From positions 3,625,316 through 3,689,315 of the forward strand of contig JAQJVL010000031.1 in the NCBI GenBank assembly GCA_035578905.1: a DNA stretch of 64,000 nt, given 5' to 3'. This stretch comes from Stictocephala bisonia. Taxonomy: Eukaryota; Arthropoda; Insecta; Hemiptera; Membracidae. Numbering within the stretch: position 1 is the first letter of the stretch; every line of letters begins with the position of its first letter. Of the stretch, positions 1 through 11,929 are shown one piece after another. Both the position numbers and the translations under genes were made by a program. The notes below the pieces were generated by a model that saw only the letters and a list, made by a program, of their open reading frames with translations, searched no databases and was not told the origin of the DNA.

Positions 1-290
1 GGTGTTCGCCGTCCGTACTGCACTGCGGTACTCTACTCTAGAGGGGTGCAGGGTTTCCTGAGGGTGTTCGCTGTCCGTACTGCACTGTGGCTACTCTACT
101 CAAGAGGGGTGCAGGATTTCCTGAGGGTGTCCGCCATCTGTTCTGCACTGTGGCTACTCTACTCTAGAGGGGTGCAGCGTTTCCTGAGGGTGTCCGCCAT
201 CTGTTCTGCACTGTGGCTACTCTACTCTAGATGGGTGCAGCGTTTCCTGAGGGTGTCCGCCATCCGTGCTGCACTGCGGCCTACTCTGGG
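1..290. repeat. 63-bp tandem repeat, truncated by window edge
   Basis: About 4.6 copies of a 63-bp unit run from the window start. The phrase CTGAGGGTG recurs at 58, 121, 184 and 247, which gives the period directly. Units contain CTGCACTGTGGCTACTCTAC and differ by a few substitutions. Because 63 is 21 codons, the array stays open in one frame and mimics a protein with a 21-residue repeat; I do not regard it as coding. The array probably extends upstream of the window. Confidence 0.9.
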
Positions 291-639
291 GTCTTCAGGG
301 TCTGTAACATTTTTGCTGCTAGGCTGCTGTAAGTCTGTTTCCCCTCCAGCCACACTATAGTCTCCCCACTTCCACTAATAGACACTTCAGCATATAGCTG
401 AGCATTGAAATAACAAAAGATCATTTGAGCACCTTCGTAACAGTACTGCCCGACCACCCATTCACGTCCCCCCCCCCAAACATATGCATTTATATTTAAT
501 TTGCTCACCAGCCCCTCTAGGCAGTGGTGTTCAGGTATACATGGGAATCCACCCATTATCACAAGCACGAGAGATTTTACTTTACGGCTACCCATAATGT
601 GTGGCCCCATAGTAGAGCGTTGATTTAACTACCATGGGA
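291..639. other. Unique sequence, nothing recognised
   Basis: Non-repetitive stretch with a C run at about 469-477. A minus-strand open frame covers 281-610 but overlaps the tandem repeat, lacks any motif I know and has no splice or promoter context, so I do not call it a gene. Confidence 0.5.
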
Positions 640-1085
640 CGTGTACGCGTGGGTTTGCTCTACCTCCACTGTATGGGTGGATGGTTTGGTCACTATTTCG
701 CTACGTGGAAAAGTGGGTGGGTGTGAGGAAAACTGAATAATAAAAAACACTCCACCAAATGCTGGGTGTTTAGGTGGTAAATACTATGGTGCGTGTATGG
801 GTAGGTAAATGTTCCATACCATTGTACCTGTATTTGTGGGTAGGTAGGTCAATAGTACCGAGTGTGTAGAGCTTGTGTGGGTAGGCCAATACCTCTCCAC
901 GTGTATAGTTCCGTGGGTGGGTGGACTGACACCATTGCACGTTTATTGGTATTTACCAATCCACCTTTCCATACACATATATTGGTGGTTACCCAACCAC
1001 CTATACACGTAAATTAGTAGTTACTTTCTCATCAACTTATACACGCAAAGTGGAAGTTACCCACCCAATCTTCCATACACCACAG
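640..1085. repeat. Decayed minisatellite in inverted arms
   Basis: The left arm (about 640-930) repeats GTGGGTAGG / GTGTATGGGT motifs with CAATA and ACTGTA spacers. The right arm (about 955-1085) carries the complementary orientation, such as CCATACAC, ACCCAACCACCTATACACGT and CCCACCC. The unit resembles, in decayed form, the 36-bp unit of the array at 57665-59005. The arms meet near 945, so the block could fold on itself. Copies are too diverged for a firm period. Confidence 0.6.
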
Positions 1086-3950
1086 ATAAAAATCTTGTTA
1101 GACACGTGAGCTTTCTTAATTACGTGCGTGGGTTGTATTGTTCCATTTTCTTTATACCTGTGCCTTTGATGAAACTTTAAAGATTAATAAATATCATAAT
1201 ATGCTTTAGACAATATTTACAAGATTAGACTCAAGTGGAGATGAAACATTAAGATAATGTAATATACTAGAGAAATAGTGGGAAATCACACAACTATAGT
1301 ACAATTAGTACACGATCTCCAACAAAGACTAATGGTAAGTACAAGGCATTAAACTTAGTTAAGAGATAGAAAAAAAACATTAATAATAATAGTCTACAGA
1401 CTTAAGAAAAAAATATACGCACATTAAATCAGTGTAAAAATGAATTATGAAATAACAATGTAATAAAACAAAATATTGATTAACATGTAGCAATAAAAAT
1501 AAATAAATAAATAAATAAATAATATACATCAACTGATGAAAAATATTAACTAATTTTTAGGCTATACAACAAGAAAATTCAAGTAAAAATAATTATGTGC
1601 AATAATATTAATGACAGTTAACTAGAACATCATGAATCATTTCTAAAATTTATCACACGGCAACTTATAGGGCAGGGAGAGACCTAATACAATGACAAAT
1701 TATGGTGTGTAATGGTCAGAAATTACAGCTTTAACTCTGAATATATTGTATTCAATAAATATATTATGAAGTAAACATTGTATTGTTTGTAATTGTAGTG
1801 TGTTTGTTTAAGAGTGAATATTGTGAAAATGCTGATGTAATATAGGGTTGCCATTAAACATTGTAAAAACAATTCATTTAGTTTCTAATCCTACATTTAT
1901 ATAGTAATTAAATATTAGGAAGTACTAGGCCTACGTTTTACACGTTTTTATTTATTACAATGTATCACTAGTTGTAATATATTTAGAAGATGTAACGTTA
2001 TGATTTAGCATCTGGCAACCGTATTACCCATCTCTAAGCCGTAGCTGAGGGCACAATATTGTCTCAAGTGACAATATGTCCAATGGTAGAGAACCAATAA
2101 CTGCCACACTACAATCTCACACAATAACGTTCACTGTCTGTGTCTTACTACCTTAGTGGGCACAATATAAATTTATGTTACAAGTTTTAAAGAAGTTACC
2201 AAGAAGAGTTGTATTGAATAATGTCGTAGAGTAATTATATAGAGTTTTATTAAACATTACTACAGTAATTAATTACAAGTTATTGTGTGCTTCGCAAAGA
2301 AAGGGGAGTGTGTACTACAAGAAAATCTAAAAGGAACGCAATCAAATAATAGTTATAAACTTAAATATCGGTAAATAAAAACTTGGTTGTTACTAAATTG
2401 TTAAAAACATGTTTTCGTGAGGTGTTATTAAGTATAAATATTTGGTGTTTAAAAGTGTCAGAAAAGTACAAAATAACATGAAATAAACGTAATACTTCCA
2501 AAATAAAAAAGGAGAAAGAGAAAAAAGAACTCTTTTATTTAAATACAATTTATGTAATTTAATAACTATTGCATTATGAAGTCTCATTTTAAAGCCTTTA
2601 ATCAGTTTTGTTTTAAATTGAAAGAAAAATTCAGTCTTTACTGAATTTCCTTTTATATAGAACTATTTTTATATAGTTAGTGATAGTTTTAGTAGTATAC
2701 TACCATTTAATAATCTTACAACCACTTATTATAGCTTTTATAATCATTTATAGTAATTTTAGGAATGTTTGAATATCAATATCCCTATACTTAGACTTCT
2801 TTTTAAGAAGCTATGCAATGTTTTCACTACCAGTATACCATATACCTAATACATGAGTGAAATAACTGTTTAGCATGATTTGATGTAAATTTTTATTTTA
2901 TTTAAATGCAAAATATTAAAATTATAACGGGTCAAAATATTATTGTTTCTCTTATTTATTAATTTATTAAACGTTTTTTGGTACAATTTCTTACTATTGA
3001 CTCACGAAATATTTTGAAGAAGCGAGACATATTATTTTCTAGGGGAATGCATTTACTATTATTCTAAAATTATTACTGTTCTGTAAAGTAAATAGATTAG
3101 TAACTATAGCTAATGATTCAAAAATTGTAAATCGTAGAAACTTGAAACAGGTAATTTAACACAACAATATAGTGAAAGATAAGTATTTTGTAGTAATGAT
3201 CTTTTAAGCAGTTACTTTAAAATGTATAATATAACATTCATGTTTTAGGTCCCAATTCTGCTTTTAGAATTTTATAAATTGTCTTTATACTTTTTTTTGT
3301 TAATACACTGACTCATGCAGTCCGATTGCGTATGATAAGATGATAAGTTCTACTAGTAGGTGCAGGAATTGTGTGCACCAAAGTTTGAAGGAAGTAAGAG
3401 GACTATAAGAAATATAATCTAAGTGTAAAAAAGTGTAGTTATTTAATATTGATTTAAATCAATATAAATGTATAGATTTATATTTCTTTAAAATTAATTA
3501 AAATCTATTTATTTTATTTATTTATACATATAGAACTGGTGTATCGTACCTATACATGTAATAAGAATTTAAAAAATCCAAGTAATTAATTTTATGACTT
3601 CTAGAAGCCATGAAACTTTCAGTGAATTGATAAGAACTTTTTTTCTCAAAAAGTTTAAACTATAAAAATATAACATTTATAGGAAACATTCTTATCAGGT
3701 ATTGAAATATGAATGCGATTTATTAACGAGGTTTTGAGTAGTAATGAAATAAATCTGATGTAAATTGATATATATATATATATATATCTTTTTTTTCAAA
3801 ATACTTGCTTTCATAACATTTTAGTCAAATAAAAACAATCACGCAAACAACTTGTGATATGCAAAATAATAACTTTCGGGTGTTAAAATATTGTATTGCA
3901 ACATTCTTTTCTCATTTGAATACACATGAAATGACATATATTTGTATTTA
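1086..3950. other. AT-rich intergenic DNA
   Basis: No coding frame of interest. It holds an AAAT microsatellite at about 1499-1522, a TA run at 3768-3787, many A/T homopolymers and one copy of a dispersed repeat at about 2046-2140 (listed separately). Confidence 0.6.
2046..2140 (+). repeat. Dispersed repeat, copy 1
   Basis: Shares GCTGAGGG, GTCCAATGG, AGAG, CCAATAACTG and ATCTCACACA, in the same order and spacing, with 11094-11168. Both are diverged fragments of one unidentified interspersed repeat. Confidence 0.55.
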
Positions 3951-4094
3951 ATTGGGTGATAATTGGAATTCCCATTTCAAATTATATCTATTCGCCACCA
4001 GTATGCGGCACAAGTCTACTCGTCTACACATTTTGGACCCAAGTAGACTGACAAATTTGCCTTATTTTGACCCAACAAACAACCTCTTGAAGTT

Positions 4095-4275
4095 AGTCAG
4101 TGTATTTAGGAAACAACCTGTATTAGTTTTAACTATATATAGGGTGTATTTAGGAAACAACCTGTATTAGTTTTAACTATATATAGGATATTTTAACTAT
4201 ATATATATATAATATTTTAACTATAGATATGATATTTTAACTATACATATGATATTTTAACTATACATATGATAT
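4095..4275. repeat. Short nested tandem duplications
   Basis: A unit of about 42 bp beginning GTGTATTTAGGAAACAACCT is present twice (about 4100 and 4143). It is followed by several copies of a GATATTTTAACTATACAT-type unit to 4275. This looks like local replication slippage. Confidence 0.75.
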
Positions 4276-4500
4276 TTCTTCTTTATCATTACTCAAGCTC
4301 TAGTATAGGTAATGCCAAGCAGTACACTACTCTTAGTAATGGAATTAATAAAGATCCTGGTAAATGATGAGAGGTACGAATAAAATATTACAATTAGATA
4401 AAACTTGACAGTATTATAAACAGTTTTATGTAAATTATTTTAATATTTACTTTTATCTTATGAACTATTTTTACGCATTATATTTATATTGAAGACGTTT

Positions 4501-4502
<2 letters not shown>

Positions 4503-4540
<38 letters not shown>
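4503..4540. repeat. TA microsatellite
   Basis: An uninterrupted alternating TA run of about 36 bases, directly visible. Confidence 0.95.
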
Positions 4541-4545
<5 letters not shown>

Positions 4546-4984
4546 TCTCAATGTACATATATATTGGCTTTAACACTTTTATTCGGTTACAGTAGTTCAC
4601 ATGCTTCCCTAGAAATTACATAACTTATTTAGACAGAAATACATTTTTATATATGTGTTTTGTATATTCTTATATACATATAAATTATCTTTTATGTTTA
4701 TATTGTATAATATATAATTTAGGCCAATATTATGAACATTTCCAACTGCTATACTATTTATAAAAACGATTTAAGAAAGTAAAAATGTACATTCATTGAT
4801 TAAGTCATATGTATACATTTATAAGTCTTTATGCAATTCAACATTTGTATAACCTATACAATATATGTTTATACAAATTGTATAAACATGTTTGCATAAT
4901 TGATATTCTATAATATTTAATAGTGGAATATAATTTAAAAAAACAAGATGATACATGAAAACCCCAAAATATTTAATAAAGCGT

Positions 4985-6425
4985 TGCAAACAACACTACC
5001 TCACAACAAAGAGTGTAATAAAGAAAACTATCAATACTTAATGGGTCTGTCAGACGACCTACACTTTGCCAATGTTATAGGTGTTGTACAGGCCATAACT
5101 TGTTTATGTTTTTCACTATCGTAGCATACATAATACATGCCACTTATCAGGCGACACCACCTCACAACAAATAGTGTAATAAAGAAAACAATCATACTTA
5201 ATGGATCTGTCATACGACCTACACTTAGTAATTGTTGTTAGTGTTTTACATGCCATAAATTATTATGTTTTGTAATATTATAGCATGCATAATACATGTC
5301 ACTAATCAAGCGACACTACCTCACAACAAAGAGTGTAATAAAGAAAACTATCAATACTTAATTGGTCTGTCACACGACCTACTATTTGCCATTGTTGTAG
5401 GTGTTTTAAAGGCCATAACTTTTTTATTTTTTTCACTATCATGGCATACATAATACATGCCACTAATCAGGCGACACCACCTCACAACAAATAGTGTATT
5501 AAAGAAAACAATCAATACTTAATGGGTCTGTCATACGACCTACACTTAGTAATTGTTGTTGGTGTTTTACATGCCATAAATTGTTATGTTTTGTAATATT
5601 ATAGCATGCATAATACACGTCACTAATCAGCGACACTACCTCACAACAAAGAGTGTAATAAAGAAAACTATCATACTTAATGGGTCTGTCAGACAACCTA
5701 CACTTTGCCATTGTTGTAGGTGTTGTAGAGGTCATAACTTGTTATGTTTTTAACTATCATAGCATGCATAATACATGCCAATAATCAGGCAACTTTACCT
5801 CACAAAACAGCGGGTAGTAAAACAAATGGTCAATACGTAATGGGTCTGTCAGGTGACCTACACTTTGCCATTGTTCTAAGTGTTATACAGGCCATAGTTT
5901 GTTATGTTTTTTTAATATCATGGCATTCAAAATACATGTCACTAATCAGGCACAATTACCTTACAACAAAGAGTGTAATAAAGGACCCATTCAGTACGTA
6001 ATGAGGCTCTCAAGTTTATGTCTTTCTCTATTATAGATTACACAGTACATTCCACTAATTTCTCAACATTATTTCAATTAGAAAAAATAGTTTATTAAGA
6101 CAAACAAAACGATATTTAGATGGTTTGTAAGGTCATTAGCACTTTTTAAATTTTGTCAGTGTTTTTTAGTCCGTAACTTGTTTTTGTTTATTACTGTCAT
6201 TACATACTAAACACTACCTAAAAAAATAGAGGAAAAAGACAAAAGATCAATAATCAAAGGTTCTGTCTGGTATCATACACTTTGTAAATGTTGTCGATGC
6301 TTAGCAAGCCATAAAATGTTGATGTTTGTCACTATCATGACGTACATAATACTTGCCACTAACCAGACAACACTACCTCACAACAAATAGTGTAATAAAG
6401 GAAACAGTCAATACCTAATAATAGA
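4985..6425. repeat. Diverged ~160-bp tandem array
   Basis: The phrase ACCTCACAAC recurs at 4998, 5159, 5318, 5479, 5638 and 5797, and in altered form at 5958, giving steps of 159-161 bp. Each unit also contains AATGGGTCTGTCA, a GCCATAA block and CATAATACATG. Seven clear copies are followed by a more diverged zone, with another recognisable unit near 6374. The alternating 159/161 steps hint at a two-monomer (about 320-bp) higher-order unit. Short frames here are shadows of the repeat. Confidence 0.88.
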
Positions 6426-6496
6426 GGCCGTCATGTACTCGTAATTACTGCTGCATTTATAGATAAGTTTATAGGGGAATGGAATTATTACTACAT

Positions 6497-6499
<3 letters not shown>

Positions 6500-6564
<65 letters not shown>
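6500..6564. repeat. Long TA microsatellite
   Basis: An uninterrupted TA run of about 64 bases. The 160-bp array ends about 75 bp before it. Confidence 0.97.
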
Positions 6565-6565
<1 letters not shown>

Positions 6566-6569
6566 TGGG

Positions 6570-8040
6570 AGATTTACACATAAAATGAAAATATATATTT
6601 ATGTTTATATATAAATTATATTTAAATTATATCTAATACTGAAATAAAAAGCGTTAATATGAATAAAATGGTAATTATACAGAACAGGTGCCATTTATAC
6701 TTTTGGCTTGAAAGTTTTTTCGTAATAGATACATATATGAGAAACAAGAATATGATATTTTTTAAGTGGTGAAGCTGGAAACATAGGAAACTGAGGAAAA
6801 ACACAATTTTCTCTTATCGTAAATAAACTAAAATGAGGATTATAATTGTGCGAAACTTTCCCGTGATCACTAATATAACATGATTTTTATAACAAAAACC
6901 TATTTATACCCAACCTAGCCATATTTTAAAAGAATGCAGCCTCTCTAAAAACGGCACATTTCCGGTGCTAACGTGTTTAGTAATGGTTTGATTGCAGAGG
7001 CCTTGTCATGTTTGTAGTCAGTGCAAAAGTCCACATAATTTTAAGTATCTACATCGCTATGTTTAAGTAAACAAATATTTTTTCGTTTTTCCTAATTTTT
7101 AAATCTTTTTCACTGAAAAAAATGATTATATTTTATTTCTTATATATATCTACTATAGAAACAATTGTAAGCTGAAAAATCGATAAGGACTCTGTTTTAT
7201 ATAATTACCAATAAAATAAATACTTCAATCTATACAATTTCAACAATTAGCTTTATTAAGTTGTAAAAACTTCTATTCCAAGTTCAATGGTCTTAAAAGA
7301 TGCAGGTTTTTTGATCTATGGTATAATAATAAAATGTAGGAGGTAAGAATTTATTTCTTAGATGTATTGTGAAATATTCGTATTGTACATTACGTTTCAA
7401 AGCTAATGCCTGTAAAATACAATTAATTAGTTTAGAGCTTGGAACATCTGTCCGACAAAGCAGGTGCTATGGAAAAAACAACTTTAGATTATCATGAACG
7501 TTTGGAGAGGAATTATTCAATTTATTCAATAATTAGTTTTGGAAAACTAATTAAAGTTTATTATAAGGTTTTAGTGTTAACAACGTAATTCATATTTTGC
7601 TTGGATACAAATTATTTTTATATGTTTTATATAATAATTACAACTATAAAACATATTACGCCTTCAAAAAAATAAACCTGTGGGTACATTATTACTGTTT
7701 CCTTTAGGTATAAAGATAACGTTTGCTAAAACTCATTTTAGAAATCCTGAATTGATAGGTCCTTGCTATAAGTTAGTAATCTATTAAAGTCCTCGTATGT
7801 GATAGATTACTAACGTAAAAAGTTTATTCAGTTAAATCTATCAACATTAATTAAAATTGCGATTATTTGTTTTAAGTGGTAGTGGAATCATTTATAAAAA
7901 GTCTAAACGCAATTTTGTTATCTTTGTTTTGCTAGTTAGTCTGGATTACATTATTATAGATAACCATTACTATTACTATTCACGTAAACATAAAATTGTA
8001 GCAATGCCATTTTGAAATATTTAGAAATATATTAGAATAA
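6570..8040. other. AT-rich intergenic DNA
   Basis: No recognisable gene. One hairpin (7772-7814) is listed separately. The rest is A/T-rich sequence without tandem structure. Confidence 0.55.
7772..7814. repeat. Perfect 13-bp inverted repeat
   Basis: GTTAGTAATCTAT (7772-7784) is mirrored exactly by ATAGATTACTAAC (7802-7814) across a 17-nt loop. It could be a decayed miniature element or chance in AT-rich DNA. No terminator context exists. Confidence 0.6.
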
Positions 8041-8056
8041 ATACAAAAAAACTTAC

Positions 8057-8150
8057 CACCTTAGAGTCGTTGAAAAACACAGCAACGTTGTGTATTCCAG
8101 GCCAAGTGACATCAAGTGTTCTTGTTGGGGATCTTAATTAAAACCACGTT
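8057..8150 (-). other. Weak exon-like segment (minus strand)
   Basis: On the minus strand a short open stretch reads DVTWPGIHNVAVFFNDSKV and ends at a good splice-donor consensus (AAGGTG|GTAAGT, donor GT at 8055-8056). A TGACGTCA palindrome lies upstream at 8211-8218. The acceptor side is poor and I do not recognise the peptide. It could be a small exon of a host gene, a transposon relic or chance. Confidence 0.2.
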
Positions 8151-8463
8151 GAACGCAACTGCGAGGATTACTTCTCCTTATACAACCTCGTAGGATAATG
8201 TCTAACAGTATGACGTCATATATAAACAATCTTCCGTTACAATCATTTTTAATAATATATGTTTAGTAATAATATAAACCTGTTTCTTATTTATTTATTT
8301 GTCAATATTAATTTATTTAAGTGACACAACGAACTAATCTCTAAAAATTAATGTATATAGATAACTAATAGACTCGTTATTTAAATTACTATAAATTAAT
8401 AATATGGTTTTGCCTAGGTTGTTAATAGTCGTACGTTAAACATATCGGTATGATTATCAACAG

Positions 8464-8500
8464 ATAACCCACCCGCCCACGCATACACCTACAGTGTTTT
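8464..8500 (+). repeat. Solitary minisatellite unit
   Basis: ACCCACCCGCCCACGCATAC followed by ACCTACAGTG matches one unit of the 57665-59005 minisatellite in the same orientation. Confidence 0.6.
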
Positions 8501-8713
8501 GTTGTATAAAAAAATATTTAAAATGTTTAAGCATTTTAATATTGTTTAGTTTCAATTGAAATACATGGTTTGATAAAAAAAGTTCAAGATTAAATATAGA
8601 TTTATATATATTTGCTGTAAAATTCCTTAAAAAGTTTAAAATTATCTATATTCAGTTGTAAAAAGTGTAACATGTATAAGAAAAATAGGTAATATGAGGT
8701 GATTAAAAATGCT

Positions 8714-8995
8714 TTACCTAAAATAATCACCCCAAAAAGAAATATCTAACGTACTACGAACAAGACTGGAGTCACCCACGAAGTTTTGCTTTAAAGACTT
8801 TGCGTAAAAGAAGAATAGTTCTAAAGTCAGTAATGACAAAACCAACATATAAGCTGTGCTTGGCCTCAATGGAGTGACATTGTTTATGGTTTGTTGTTTT
8901 AATGTTACCACACTGCAGCAATAGACATGTTTAAATTCAATTGAGTTAAATTGTATCACAGAAATGTCAATGTCGACCACCCGGGAGACCTTCAA
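8714..8995 (-). other. Unrecognised 93-codon open frame
   Basis: An open frame in non-repetitive DNA with a hydrophobic stretch in its second half. It has no known motif, its start is not an ATG, and no polyadenylation signal is evident. It is listed because it lies between two donor-like sites on the same strand (8057 and 9475). If a minus-strand host gene exists here this might be part of it, but the evidence is thin. Confidence 0.15.
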
Positions 8996-9474
8996 ATTTA
9001 TGTACGTCAGCCACAGAGTTGATTTAAGGGTATATAAACCTTATTCCTTATAAACAACAGAATATTAGTAAACAAAATACTGTTTAGAGTTTTTAAAATA
9101 AAAAGCGTATTTGCAGACGCATCCAGCAATCTGTCAAAAATACAGAAAAAAAGTATTTTTTGATTTGCACTATTTGATACTATCATATATTTTCAGGCGC
9201 AATACCACCTATAAGTAACTTGTACTTAACCCTGGTAATTAATTGTAATCAATTATTATTAAGGTAATATTTGTTTTTAAAATCATAATGATTCATATTG
9301 AGTTTTATAATGTGTAATTTTATACCGAATTCTTTTCATACATGGCTGAATGAAACAATTTTACATCACGTTTGTTGTAAATGTTATTGGCGAAAGTATT
9401 TTATCATTTTCTATGCACAATAGTATTATCACTTTGGAATATTTTAATCATTTGTAAATAACAACCTTACTCAC

Positions 9475-9569
9475 CAGTTAAAATTGTCTTTTAGGCTTTT
9501 GTGTGATCTTTGTTCCATGCGTGAAGTCCCCACCATCAGCTCAGTTCTAAATACAATCCTTACAGTCAT
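9475..9569 (-). other. Possible first coding exon (minus strand)
   Basis: An ATG at 9567-9569 opens a 31-codon frame rich in basic residues. It runs into a strong splice-donor match (CTG|GTGAGTAAG, donor GT at 9473-9474). No homology is recognised and no matching acceptor exon can be assigned without transcripts. Such donors occur by chance at this rate, so this is only a lead. Confidence 0.2.
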
Positions 9570-9599
9570 TAGCACTCGTTGAGAGTATTTGAATTAATA

Positions 9600-11090
9600 T
9601 TAATAAACAAAAGTCTATAAAGACAAAATATTTATTTTCCTAGTAAGTCAATATAGTAATGTTATAGTAACATTAGGAGCTTATTCTAATGATGTTAAAA
9701 AGATTATAAATTTAAACTATTACTGGTGAGGCTAGATAAGTACATTTCTAATAAAAATTTACTAAGGATAAAATGTTACCAGCGTAGTGATTTAAATCGT
9801 TGTTTGCTTGAACATATAAATATTAAATTTGAATATGTTGAGTTTGTACCATACAAAGTGTTTTTTATATATTTATTTTTATTTTACGTCAGACTCCTAA
9901 TTATAAGTCTCAGAGTCAATATTTTAGTTCCTCGGAATTTGACAAGGTTTTTTAATCGTATTTAGTTTTTAACTCATTTTATAATTTATACATAATATCT
10001 GCTTTTTTGTATTAGATGACTTAGTTTGGTGATAAAACTAATTAAGTACAAGCTATTTATTATATACTAAATAATTATTTGATTTATTACATTTTCATAA
10101 ATTAATAACACTATTTGTTTACTTTTTATAAATATTTTCGTCCAAAATAATGCCATGTGTTGAAGTATAACAACCTTTTACTAAAGCTATAAGTACTTCA
10201 ATATCCATCTTTTTATAAGCCAATTTCTAAGCTTTTTTCAAATAAAATATGTCTTACATACTTTTCTGAATTGGGTATTGGTTATTTTAATGTTAGTTCT
10301 AACTATTCAACAACATTTAAAATATGTTGTTAAAAAATATAGGTTAAAAAAAATAATGTTCAAATTGTATTACTATATTTTCACGTAAATTATGTTTTCT
10401 TACAAAACTAATAAATTTAAACTTGATTAATTCTTTTGAATAAGAAATGTAATGCTTCTTTGCTTAATAATAATTTGAAAAAGAAAAAAAACAGTTTACT
10501 TTGTTCTTAGATCATTTATTTCAATATTAAATCCGTAATAATAATTTAAAAAGGAAAAAAAAGAGTTTACTTTGTTCTAAGATCATTTATTTCAATATTA
10601 AATTCGTTATATAGTTTATTGTGGTAACAAATATTTTAAAATAATAAGCCAATAGAGCAATGTACACTAAACTGAATCACAACCTTTTTTTTAATTTTAA
10701 TTTTTATCATGATTAAATAGGTCTTAATTAAAAAAAACAATAAACCATCCTAATTATTTAGTATCAGTTGAAATAAAATGTCGGTTGCATCTGAAACGTC
10801 AAAAGTAACATTTAAATGATTGTAAAATACAGAACTATAAAATAATTATGAAATAATTAGTATATGTTATATAATATAACATATAAATAGATAAGAGTAA
10901 GACGAGTAAAATTAAAACCATAACCTCTTAAAAGGTGAGAGATTTATATTTTTTGTTATTGTAGGCTAACAAGGAATCACTACTAACTGAACGAGATAAA
11001 TTCCTTTTAACTTTTCTTCATCCTCCAAGTTAAAGATATCTGAGATTTTTGGGGATATATACACTGAAAGCAATATAAGGGGATACAATA
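9600..11090. other. AT-rich intergenic DNA with a 72-bp duplication
   Basis: The main structure is a tandem duplication of about 72 bp at 10464-10607; both halves carry TTTACTTTGTTCT and ATCATTTATTTCAATATTAA. No gene is recognised. Confidence 0.6.
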
Positions 11091-11093
11091 TTG

Positions 11094-11168
11094 GCTGAGG
11101 GGACGTCACGTCCAATGGCAGAGGTCCAATAACTGTCATTACAGAGATCTCACACAGTACCAATAAGA
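11094..11168 (+). repeat. Dispersed repeat, copy 2
   Basis: Partner of 2046-2140. It shares GCTGAGGG, GTCCAATGG, AGAG, CCAATAACTG and ATCTCACACA in order. The open minus-strand frame over it is not supported as a gene. Confidence 0.55.
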
Positions 11169-11589
11169 TTTTTGTAGATCCTAATCGTTTCCTTGTCAAC
11201 CAATAGCTTACATAATACAATTATGATACTATTCAATAATATATAATATAAATTAGCTAAAATAAGTATAACCGACTCAAAGAGGACTTTTATTAAATAT
11301 TTAAATAGTACCTAGTAAAGGGCGTTAATATTTTCATATTTAAACTTCTATTAAGTGCTTTAAACATCAAATAAATTTTATAATGTATAATATTTTCGAT
11401 TGAAAACCAAAAAAAAATAGTCTAAAGAACATTTAAAGCTATTAAAGTTTATACAAAATTAACAAATAAGTAACTATTATATTTTATAATCACAATAAAT
11501 TACAGTTAAACTTAGTACATTTTCCTACAGACAGTTTAAAATCTATGTTCAGCTACTTAAAATGTTTTAAGTTAAACGCACAGAGGGGT

Positions 11590-11765
11590 AGTATGGAGCG
11601 CTCGTAGCCAAGCGGCTAAGGCGACGGCTTCCTAAACAAATTTGTCCGTGTTCAAATCCCGATAAGAATACTAATAGGTTTTGACCGGCCACTCCCGTGG
11701 TTCGGAAGTCATGTTGGCCGTTGGTTCCCTGGTTATGTGTTAGAGGGGGCACTAATTTCCACTCG
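11590..11765 (+). mobile_element. tRNA-like SINE copy
   Basis: The head resembles a tRNA gene: a box A-like TAGCCAAGCGGCTAAGG (11605-11621) and a box B-like GTGTTCAAATCCC (11648-11660). No convincing anticodon stem is visible, so it is SINE-like rather than a functional tRNA. The body contains GGTTCGGAAGTCA and GCCGTTGGT, which also appear on the minus strand of the 5S-like SINE at 61715-61905. The two families may therefore share a body module. Confidence 0.65.
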
Positions 11766-11812
11766 TAAAATAAGACAAAATTTAACTTTAACTTGTGACT
11801 TTGACAAATTTT

Positions 11813-11852
11813 CCTACACCAGAGTCATTTCAAATAATGACTCTGGTGTAGG
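11813..11852. repeat. Perfect 17-bp hairpin
   Basis: CCTACACCAGAGTCATT (11813-11829) is followed by a 6-nt loop TCAAAT and its exact complement to 11852. It sits just downstream of the SINE. A perfect 17/17 stem is unlikely by chance, so it may be a young small palindrome or the end of an undescribed element. Confidence 0.85.
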
Positions 11853-11929
11853 TTCTATATATAGAAAGTTATGTAGAAACAACGATCCAAAACCCTTTGG
11901 CACATTATTAAGTTCTTAAGCGAAGTTTG

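Noticed and set aside
46..360. 104-codon frame at the window start
   Set aside because: Follows the 63-bp repeat and runs off into unique DNA without a recognisable domain.
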